Assembly (NCBI GenBank): GCA_017395065.1
Contig: JAFPWH010000032.1
Coordinates: 1 to 64,000, forward strand
Direction of reading: 5' to 3'
DNA: 64,000 nucleotides
Source of the DNA: Clostridia bacterium
GTDB lineage: Bacteria; Bacillota; Clostridia; Christensenellales; Aristaeellaceae
Part shown: piece by piece, positions 57,862 to 64,000 of the stretch
How the letters are laid out: every line of letters starts with the position of its first letter
Position numbering within the stretch: the first letter of the stretch is position 1
The notes under the pieces: model-generated
What the model saw: only the letters and a program-made list of their open reading frames with translations
Told to the model about the DNA's origin: nothing
The model's database searches: none
Made by a program: the position numbers and the translations under genes

Positions 57862-59130
57862 TTATGCTTCCTCCTTTGAGAGTGTTTTCAACAGATATTC
57901 TTCCGCTTCGCGGTTCCAAAGCCCGTTCGTTTTCTGCGTGAGCTCGTACAAACGCGCAAACATCGGGTCGGTCTTGCCCTTTTCTTCAAAATCGCTGATC
58001 GCGGTCAGGGGCATTTCGATGTGCGTGTAAATGAGCTTCTTGGCGCCGGGGATCTTGGGCAGGTTCAGCGTCGTGTCGATGACCGCGTCGATGCCGCCGA
58101 TGTGGGTGATCAGCGCCGCGGGGGTCAGCTTTCCCTTGCTCATCATGTCCAGACACTCGGCCATGTCCTCGGTGTTTCCGCCGGAGGTCGCGCTGATGTG
58201 GGTGGAGGCGTAGTGGACGTTGTAGAAGTTGACCTTCGCATAGAAGTCCTTGCGCGCGGGGCCCGCGAAGAAGTTGAGGCAGCCGTCCGTGCCCAAGATC
58301 GCGTCCGCCTGCTCCACGACGGGGGTGACCGGCGCAAAGCACACGACGTCGTCATAGCCCGTGCCGCCGGTGTATTTGATGAGCTCTGCGACCGGGTCTT
58401 CGAGCTTGCCGGTGTTCACGTAGTGAAGCTCCACGCCCTGCCTTGCCGCTTCCTCGACCGTGTGGATCGAGGCCGCGCGGTCCAGACGGGACTGGTCGAT
58501 GTCTGTCAGTACCAGGAGCGAGGGCCGCCGGTCGGTGTGCAGAATGTAGTCGATGGCCGCCATGCCCATGGGGCCGACGGAGGCCAGCATCGCCATTTTG
58601 CCCTTTTCCTTGATGCCCATGAAGTGCTCGTACACGCCGTTTTTCGTGTGGTACATCGCTTTGAAGGTGCCGGCGACGCAGGAGAGCGGCTCGGAAAGCG
58701 CCGCGCCGAAATAGTTGTCGCCGTTGTAGGGCAGAAGGCAGCCGCACTCCATGAATTCGCGCGGGATGACGATGTAGGTCGCGTCGCCGCCGATGGTGCG
58801 GTAGCTGTAGCCGGGCGCCCACATGGTGCCCTTGTAGTTGATGTTGGGCTGGATGGCAAAGCGCATGCCGGGCTTGTACCGATCCTGCCACTCCTTGCCG
58901 ACTTCCAGAATCTCTCCGCAGAACTCGTGGCCCATGATCGTGGGGTTGTTGGCCACGTCCTTGGGCACGCGCTTGTGGTCCGCGCCCTGCTCTGCACACT
59001 TGTATGTGGACATGCAAATGGAGTCGCACACGACCTTGGCCAGGATCTCGCCGTCGGCGATCTCGGGCAGATCGAAGGTTTCCAGTCTCAGGTCTTCTTT
59101 TCCGTAAAGTCTCACCGCTCTGGTTTTCAT
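57862..59130 (-). CDS. Zinc-binding medium-chain dehydrogenase, L-sorbose-1-phosphate reductase-like
   Basis: A 422-residue member of the zinc-dependent MDR superfamily. It has DSICMSTYKCAEQGAD, GHEFCGEILEVG, and a Rossmann region SVGPMGMAAIDYIL, plus an FAGPARKDF loop. Its length and layout are closest to L-sorbose-1-phosphate reductase (SorE/Sorbitol operon type). It would interconvert a ketose and polyol phosphate. The ATG at 59130 has GGGAGG just before it. The substrate is inferred only from its neighbours. Confidence 0.85.
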   Translation of the reverse strand: MKTRAVRLYGKEDLRLETFDLPEIADGEILAKVVCDSICMSTYKCAEQGADHKRVPKDVANNPTIMGHEFCGEILEVGKEWQDRYKPGMRFAIQPNINYKGTMWAPGYSYRTIGGDATYIVIPREFMECGCLLPYNGDNYFGAALSEPLSCVAGTFKAMYHTKNGVYEHFMGIKEKGKMAMLASVGPMGMAAIDYILHTDRRPSLLVLTDIDQSRLDRAASIHTVEEAARQGVELHYVNTGKLEDPVAELIKYTGGTGYDDVVCFAPVTPVVEQADAILGTDGCLNFFAGPARKDFYAKVNFYNVHYASTHISATSGGNTEDMAECLDMMSKGKLTPAALITHIGGIDAVIDTTLNLPKIPGAKKLIYTHIEMPLTAISDFEEKGKTDPMFARLYELTQKTNGLWNREAEEYLLKTLSKEEA

Positions 59131-59132
59131 TT

Positions 59133-60302
59133 TCAGTCCTCCCTTATCTCGCTCTTTACCAGCCGCCACGCCGCGTCAACCAGGTGACGGAACCGGGGAT
59201 CGGCCAATTCCTTGCAGATGAAGCTCTGCCGCGAGGAATTGATGTCCTCGCCGGAGATCTGCGTAAAGCCGTATTTGTCGCACAGGCCCATGAGCCTGTC
59301 CAGCTGGGCGACGGTGTTCCGACTGGGCATGAAGGTGACGCCCTTTACGCCCTCGGCGCGCAGGTACTCAAGCAATTCTTCCAGGAAATCGTCCTCAAAT
59401 TTCTGCGATTTCTTGTCGCCGGTCACGCTGTCGCCGATGTCGCCCAGATACGCGTAGCAAAGCGTAGCGCCGATCTCGCCGGCGAAGGCCACGGCCTGTT
59501 TGAGCGTAAGCATTTCTTCGTCCGCCGGGATGTATACGCGCTCGTTCAGTTCGCTCTTCATCACGCCCAATAGGTCGTAGGTGAAGTGCTCCGACTGCGT
59601 GTCGTTTAAGCGCGCCTGTATCTTTTCGGAGGGGGTGATGCCGAGCTTTTCCTTCAAAAAGGCAAGCACGTTTTCGCGGCCGACGCTGTCAATGATCTTA
59701 AGGCTCAGCGCGTAGAGCAGATGCCTTTCGGTCACGCTGCCGCCCTGTTCGTACCAGGAAAGGGGCAGGACGTCCTTTTCGAAATCGATGCTTATGCCGT
59801 AGGGGCGCATGATCTCGTTGACCTTATCGGTCATTTTGCGGTTTCTTACGTTTCTCAGCGCGGCGAGCCCGTGCAGCTTTTTCTGCGCCTTGTCGAAGCT
59901 TTCGCAGGGCACCGAATGAAACGCCATGTAGGCTGCGCCCTTCTGATCCGGGTGGTTGGTACGCCTGTTCTCAAACGGCGTGCCCTTGAGAGAAACGCGC
60001 GCTTCGAAGCCGCAGGTCGTGCCCATACGGGCGATCTTGCCCGCCTCGCGGAATTCACGCGCGCCGGCGATGGAATCGTGGTCCATGATGCCGCAGGTGC
60101 CGAGGCCCTCGCTGCGCGCGAAATAAACAGCGGCCGTCGGCGAATAGGGCGAGAAGGAATACTTCGTGTGGATATGGTTGTTCGCGTATTCGCTCTTTAC
60201 TTCGGGCGCGCTCGTTTCGGACGCGATCAGGCGCCTTAAATTTTCGAGCCGCTCTTCGGCGCTCTTTGCGTTGAGAAGATCGAGTATTTCTAATTTGGTC
60301 AT
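59133..60302 (-). CDS. PHP-domain phosphoesterase-like protein
   Basis: A 389-residue protein of the PHP (polymerase and histidinol phosphatase) superfamily. HIHTKYSFSPYSP and GIMDHDSIAGAREF are the metal-binding HxH and xDH motifs; later His/Asp ligands are found near KGVTFMPSRNTVAQL and SGEDINSS. It probably hydrolyses a phosphoester. The ATG at 60302 has AAGAGGT upstream. It sits 2 bp from the sorbose-phosphate-reductase-like gene and 9 bp from the SDR gene, consistent with a step in the same pathway. Confidence 0.85.
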   Translation of the reverse strand: MTKLEILDLLNAKSAEERLENLRRLIASETSAPEVKSEYANNHIHTKYSFSPYSPTAAVYFARSEGLGTCGIMDHDSIAGAREFREAGKIARMGTTCGFEARVSLKGTPFENRRTNHPDQKGAAYMAFHSVPCESFDKAQKKLHGLAALRNVRNRKMTDKVNEIMRPYGISIDFEKDVLPLSWYEQGGSVTERHLLYALSLKIIDSVGRENVLAFLKEKLGITPSEKIQARLNDTQSEHFTYDLLGVMKSELNERVYIPADEEMLTLKQAVAFAGEIGATLCYAYLGDIGDSVTGDKKSQKFEDDFLEELLEYLRAEGVKGVTFMPSRNTVAQLDRLMGLCDKYGFTQISGEDINSSRQSFICKELADPRFRHLVDAAWRLVKSEIRED

Positions 60303-60311
60303 GCGCACCTC

Positions 60312-61184
60312 TTACGACAGCATGACCTGTCCGCCGGTCACGGGGATGGCCTGACCCGTCTCGTACTTCTGCTCCACGCAGTAGCACAGCGCAAGCGCCA
60401 CGTCGCTGGGCAGGCAGCCGCGCTTGATCAGGCTCTTGCTCAGGTAATAGGCCTTTACGTCTTCAACGGTCTTTGCGCCGGGCACCTTGCCCGCGTTCAG
60501 GTACTGGACGAACAGGCCCTTGACCGGATCGCTCCACAGCGGCCCGTCGTAGTAGTTGCCGGGGCAGATGGAGTTGACCTTGATGTTGTACGGCGCAAGC
60601 TCAAGGGCGAAGGACTGGGTCAGGCCGATGCCGCCGAACTTACTGCCCGCGTAGGCGAAGTTGTTCTTGCTGCCCTCGAGGCCGGATTTGGAGTTGATCT
60701 GTACGATGTCGAAAAACAGGCTGTTGTCCGCCTCGAACTGCGCCTTCATGATCGCGGAGGCGTACTTTGCGCAGAGGAAGTAGCCGTTGTAGTTGATCTT
60801 CGTCACGAAGTCGAATTTGCCGGGGATCATTTCGTCCAGGCCGCCCGCGATGGCGACGCCGGCGTTGGCCACGAAGATGTCCAGCCCGCCGAACTTCTCC
60901 ACGGTGCTTACGACCATGTTCTCGACCGAGGCGGGATCGCTCACGTCCACCTTCACGTAGGAGGCGTGAGAACCGAATTCTTCGGCGACCTGCTTTGCCA
61001 GTTCGTCGTTCAAGTCGGCAACCATGATGGACGCGCCCTGCTTCAGCATTTCCTTTGCGATGCCGTAGCCGAAACCCTGCGCGGCGCCGGTGACGATTGC
61101 GATCTTGCCGGCGAGTCTCCCCTGCGTTTGGGGGCGGACGTGCACGTTTTCACGCGCGATTTGTTTTGCTTCCTCAAGCGTCAT
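60312..61184 (-). CDS. Short-chain dehydrogenase, sugar-phosphate type
   Basis: A 290-residue classical SDR with an N-terminal extension. The coenzyme motif is TGAAQGFGYGIA and the active-site motif is YAGSK (YxxxK), preceded by a Ser in VQINSKSGLEG. The family includes sorbitol-6-phosphate 2-dehydrogenase and the SDR domain that is fused to class II aldolase in RhaD-like bifunctional proteins. Here the aldolase is the adjacent separate gene. A ketose/polyol-phosphate oxidation is inferred. Confidence 0.88.
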   Translation of the reverse strand: MTLEEAKQIARENVHVRPQTQGRLAGKIAIVTGAAQGFGYGIAKEMLKQGASIMVADLNDELAKQVAEEFGSHASYVKVDVSDPASVENMVVSTVEKFGGLDIFVANAGVAIAGGLDEMIPGKFDFVTKINYNGYFLCAKYASAIMKAQFEADNSLFFDIVQINSKSGLEGSKNNFAYAGSKFGGIGLTQSFALELAPYNIKVNSICPGNYYDGPLWSDPVKGLFVQYLNAGKVPGAKTVEDVKAYYLSKSLIKRGCLPSDVALALCYCVEQKYETGQAIPVTGGQVMLS

Positions 61185-61200
61185 TGCTCATTCCTCCGTC

Positions 61201-62250
61201 TTATTTGCTTACGCTCTTTCTGTAGCTTTCCACTTCCCAGCCCACGATGAAGCTGACAAGCTCCTCGTCCATGGGCTTTGCGCCGCCGAAGGCCTCGGCG
61301 TAGGTCGCAATCTTCATCGCGTCCTTGACCAGTGTCATGCAGTTCGCAGCGGCCTTCGCGCTGTCGCCTATTGCGTAGATTCCCTTACCCTTCATAATGA
61401 TTACGTTGGCGTCGATCTCGTTTAAGCAGTTCTCGCAGTTTGCGAATTTGACCCGCGGACCGCAGTACACGATCTGATCGGGATTGAAGGGCTTCAGGAG
61501 GGGCTTTGCGCTTTCAGGGCTCTTTGCGAATTTGAGCGCGGTGGGGCTTGCGTTGAATTCGACGTACTGTTTGCCGCTTACCTGCCTGATCTTGTCCGCA
61601 AAGCCGGGCTCGGGCTTGTCGCTGTCCACGAGGGGATACTCGATCACTTTGGAGTTGAGCACGTTCATCATGCCGTTCAGGTGTATGCCCAGATCGTCCA
61701 CGGTGTTGGCGCCGAAGAACACGCCGTGGTTTTCGAGCAGCACGGTCTTGATCGGCTTGTCGCTCTTGTCGAAGATGTCCTTCATGATTTTGGCGAGGGT
61801 GTAGCCGGGGCGGCACGCGGGCACCCAGAGCACGCTGTCGCCGAAGAGCTTTTCGCACTCTTCCCTGCCGTTTACAGAGCAGGTCAGCCCGTTTACCAGC
61901 GCGGGATGCAGGTGCAGAACGTACTTCTGGGGAAACAGCGCGTGCAAAAGCGCTTCCACGCTCGGGCGCTTGTTCTCTTCGCCGGGGAGCTTGGCTTTGG
62001 CGCAGTCCGCGACGAATTTGGCCTCTCTGGCCGCGTCGTCCTGCGGATATTCCTCGTCGAAGATGCCGAGCAGCTTCTGTAAGTCCATCGCCACGAAGGT
62101 CTCGGTGACCGCGTCCTTCAGGGCGGTGCCGGAGCCCTTGACGTACATGACGCCGTTTTCCTTCATGGAGGTGTTGCCGCCTCCGCAGGTCACGAGCTCC
62201 GTGTTGGCTCCGTAGAGCCTGGAAAAGTAAATCAGTGACGAAAGGTTCAA
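61201..62250 (-). CDS. Class II aldolase/adducin family protein
   Basis: A 349-residue class II aldolase homologue. Zinc ligands and substrate loops are visible in VTCGGGNTSMKENG, LHLHPALVNG and LLENHGVFFG. It cleaves a sugar phosphate into dihydroxyacetone phosphate and an aldehyde in characterised relatives such as RhaD. Start is TTG at 62250, with AGGAGG 7 nt before and overlapping the DeoR stop. Together with the next gene (SDR) it equals the two halves of bifunctional aldolase/SDR proteins. Confidence 0.88.
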   Translation of the reverse strand: MNLSSLIYFSRLYGANTELVTCGGGNTSMKENGVMYVKGSGTALKDAVTETFVAMDLQKLLGIFDEEYPQDDAAREAKFVADCAKAKLPGEENKRPSVEALLHALFPQKYVLHLHPALVNGLTCSVNGREECEKLFGDSVLWVPACRPGYTLAKIMKDIFDKSDKPIKTVLLENHGVFFGANTVDDLGIHLNGMMNVLNSKVIEYPLVDSDKPEPGFADKIRQVSGKQYVEFNASPTALKFAKSPESAKPLLKPFNPDQIVYCGPRVKFANCENCLNEIDANVIIMKGKGIYAIGDSAKAAANCMTLVKDAMKIATYAEAFGGAKPMDEELVSFIVGWEVESYRKSVSK

Positions 62251-63026
62251 TTCTCTTCCCTCCTGTTCTCGCTCAGCAGCTTTACGCCGTTTAACTCGAA
62301 CGCTTCCAGCCAGCGCTCGTTTGGCATTTCGTCGGTGACGATGTAGTTGATGTCGTGCAGCGTTCCTATGCCGGCAAAGGCGACCTTGTCGAACTTGCTT
62401 ATGTCCGCCGCCAGGATCACCTGCTTGGAAGAGGCCATCATCGCCTTTTTGAGCAGTGCCGTGTCCTCGTGCCTGTCGGTAAAGCCCACGGCGATGTCCA
62501 GGCAGCTGCAGGAAATGATCGCCTTGTCCACGTGGTAGGAACGCACCATGTTCTCGGCCTGATGGCCCGCAAAGGACGGGGCGTTTAAGCGCTTGACGCC
62601 GCCCGTACACAATACCGTCCAGCCGGGGACCGTGCTGATCTCGGAGATGATCTCCATGGAGTTTGTGATGACCGTGAGGTCGTGCAGGTGCTTGAGCTGG
62701 CAGGCAACAAAAAACGAGGTCGAGCTTTCGTCCAGCATGATGTATTCGCCGTCCGATATGAGCTTGGCCGCCTGACGCGCGATCGCGTATTTGGCGTTCA
62801 CATCGGAGCGTTTGCGCACATCGTAGGGCGTTTCCTTGCGCTCGTCCTCGTTGTACAACGCGCCGCCGTAGGTCCGGCGGGCGACGCCGTTGTTTTCAAG
62901 CCGCTCCAGGTCGCGGCGGATGGTTTCTTCGGATACGCTGTAGGTCTGCGCGAGCTCACTGACGCTCACGCGCTTTTCGTCTTTCAGCAGCACGGCAATC
63001 TGCTGCCTTCTCTCTTCGGCCAACAT
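62247..63026 (-). CDS. DeoR/GlpR-family transcriptional regulator
   Basis: A 259-residue sugar-responsive repressor. The N-terminal helix-turn-helix has RRQQIAVLLKDEKRVSVSEL, SVSEETIRRDLERLENNGV and RTYGGAL. The C-terminal sensor domain has the ISCSCLDIAVGFTD and AADISKFDKVAF phosphosugar-isomerase-like blocks. It is the first gene of the operon and likely represses it until a phosphosugar intermediate accumulates. Start ATG 63026 follows GGAGGT. Confidence 0.93.
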   Translation of the reverse strand: MLAEERRQQIAVLLKDEKRVSVSELAQTYSVSEETIRRDLERLENNGVARRTYGGALYNEDERKETPYDVRKRSDVNAKYAIARQAAKLISDGEYIMLDESSTSFFVACQLKHLHDLTVITNSMEIISEISTVPGWTVLCTGGVKRLNAPSFAGHQAENMVRSYHVDKAIISCSCLDIAVGFTDRHEDTALLKKAMMASSKQVILAADISKFDKVAFAGIGTLHDINYIVTDEMPNERWLEAFELNGVKLLSENRREEN

Positions 63027-63100
63027 CGCACCCACCTCCGCTTATGGGTATTCTAACATAAACGGAAGCAAAAAGCCATAACTCCAACAGATAAAACGTG
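63027..63100 (-). promoter_or_regulatory. Weak promoter region of the DeoR-led operon
   Basis: The short gap contains TGGCTT, 17 bp and TAGAAT on the minus strand, a marginal match, plus AT-rich repeats of the type bound by DeoR proteins. The nine-gene operon may instead continue from the gene upstream at 63101. Confidence 0.35.
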
Positions 63101-64000
63101 TTAAGTTTTGTTGTTTTGTGGTTTTATGTGGGTTTTTGTCTGTGTTTTTTCACAGAGCGCCAGCATGCTCGGGCCGAGCAGGCCGCTGATCCAGGGCTTT
63201 TTGGCGTAATGCGGCTCGAGCGCGTTCGTGACGCGGACGGTGAAGCGGTTTTTCCCCGGTGTCACAAAATCCGTGACGTCGACGCTGTAAGGAGGTCTGA
63301 GGAGCGTGGAAGCGTGCTTTCCGTTTACGAAGACGGCCGCCTTGTCCCTGACCGAGCCCAGGTGAAGCTCGAGGCATTCGGGCTTTTCGTCAAGTTCCAC
63401 GCAGCATTCATAGTCCAGCGTGCCGCTGAAGAGCTTTAGCTTTTCCATGTCGGTCCACGAACCCACGCCCGAGACGGTTTCCCCGTCCGGCAGGGTAAGC
63501 TTCCAAAGCGCATCGAGACGCATGCTGCGCCGCACGGTCTTCAGTGTCTCCTCGTATGCCTCAAAGCCGCTGCCGTCTATCCCCTTCAGGACGAGCAGGC
63601 TCTCCCGCGGGCCGAGACGGAAGCAGAACGCCCCGTCTTCGGTGCGCACCGAAAAGAATTTTCCGTTCCACGCGTCAAACAGCGTAAGTTTCCCCTCGAA
63701 CGGCGGCCAAAGCATTCCGGTATATCCCTTGTCCCCTTCGTTTACGACCAGAAGCGCCTCGGCGTTTTCGTGGACGGTGTGGGTCACTCTTATGTTTCTT
63801 GCGTCGCCGGAAAAGCGCGCCGTTTTGTACGTATCGTCCGTCGCCTGCCCGGGCGAAAGCAGCGTAAGCCCTTCTTTTTCGCAGCGCTTCGCTTTTTCGA
63901 GCGCTTCGACGCTGTAGCTGATGCCGGGATCGATCATGAGCGCTTCGTAGACGTTTTTGCCGACGCACAGTCTGCCCTTGTCCATATGCGAACACGCAAG
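63101..64000 (-). CDS. C-terminal part of a large glycosidase-like protein (cut by window edge)
   Basis: The reading frame is open from the window edge to a stop at 63101 and ends in KTHIKPQNNKT, giving about 299 residues of a larger protein. The final region carries a beta-sandwich (about 160-285) with EKLKLFSGTLDYECCVELDE, VFVNGKHASTLLRPPYSVDV and PGKNRFTVRVTNALEPHY, the galactose-binding-like module that ends GH2/GH106-type glycosidases. The catalytic domain is upstream, outside the window, so the specificity cannot be read. It is 74 bp ahead of the DeoR gene on the same strand and may feed sugar into the operon. Confidence 0.7.
   Translation of the reverse strand, partial: LACSHMDKGRLCVGKNVYEALMIDPGISYSVEALEKAKRCEKEGLTLLSPGQATDDTYKTARFSGDARNIRVTHTVHENAEALLVVNEGDKGYTGMLWPPFEGKLTLFDAWNGKFFSVRTEDGAFCFRLGPRESLLVLKGIDGSGFEAYEETLKTVRRSMRLDALWKLTLPDGETVSGVGSWTDMEKLKLFSGTLDYECCVELDEKPECLELHLGSVRDKAAVFVNGKHASTLLRPPYSVDVTDFVTPGKNRFTVRVTNALEPHYAKKPWISGLLGPSMLALCEKTQTKTHIKPQNNKT

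Overview
The window looks like chromosomal DNA from a GC-rich member of the Bacillota, class Clostridia. The evidence is Bacillus/Clostridium-type content: the ribosomal string L7Ae-like/rpsL/rpsG/fusA/tuf, a T-box ahead of ileS, RicT (YaaT), the c-di-AMP receptor DarA, clear TTGACA/TATAAT promoters with 17-bp spacers, and AGGAGG ribosome binding sites, including ahead of TTG and GTG starts. Genus is not resolvable from the sequence. Most of the window has high GC. Two stretches are distinctly AT-rich and look acquired: about 5.87-8.45 kb and about 48.4-50.2 kb.

Layout. 1-3.9 kb (-): translation operon. 4.1-5.4 kb (+): larC, then a decayed gene. 5.9-8.4 kb (-): AT-rich island with the tip of an RHS protein carrying a metzincin-like domain, plus two orphan genes. 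8.4-14.0 kb: a Y-family polymerase facing away from a DUF4342 gene, a two-component system and an XRE/ImmA operon; the polymerase and the XRE operon share an operator-like sequence. 14.0-15.9 kb: repeats and a freshly broken leucine-rich-repeat gene. 15.9-19.4 kb (+): gdhA, glycerate kinase and a secreted protein. 19.4-26.4 kb (-): secreted protein, MATE/barstar/barnase, radical SAM, tsaD, prfB. 26.7-34.7 kb (+): exonuclease-HD fusion, DacA/F-like carboxypeptidase, phosphodiester glycosidase, membrane protein, darA-holB-ricT. 34.8-38.9 kb (-): SMI1 protein and T-box-controlled ileS. 38.9-40.3 kb (-): a stand-alone reverse transcriptase with a structured, inverted-repeat-bounded element just upstream. 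40.3-45.3 kb (-): HAD, PAP2, polysaccharide-type ABC exporter and a duplicated-domain protein. 45.6-48.4 kb (+): rpsB-tsf-orf-pyrH. 48.4-50.0 kb (+): AT-rich EVE-like/PD-(D/E)xK gene. 50.2-51.6 kb (+): MATE pump. 51.8-63.0 kb (-): a tightly packed nine-gene operon joining a DeoR regulator, class II aldolase, short-chain dehydrogenase, PHP hydrolase and sorbose-1-phosphate-reductase-like enzyme to a complete 2-oxoacid dehydrogenase complex and a lipoate ligase. 63.1 kb to the end: 3' part of a glycosidase-like gene.

The best candidates for undescribed biology are: (1) the reverse transcriptase with its 131-nt bounded element, which has a retron/DRT-like layout but no clear retron motifs; (2) the XRE-ImmA-small-protein module that appears to share a DNA-damage-type operator with the translesion polymerase; (3) the aldolase/2-oxoacid dehydrogenase operon; (4) the EVE-like/PD-(D/E)xK protein; (5) the exonuclease fused to a degenerate SpoT-like HD domain; and (6) the orphan RHS-metzincin tip. 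All functional claims are read from sequence motifs and gene order; no database search was possible.
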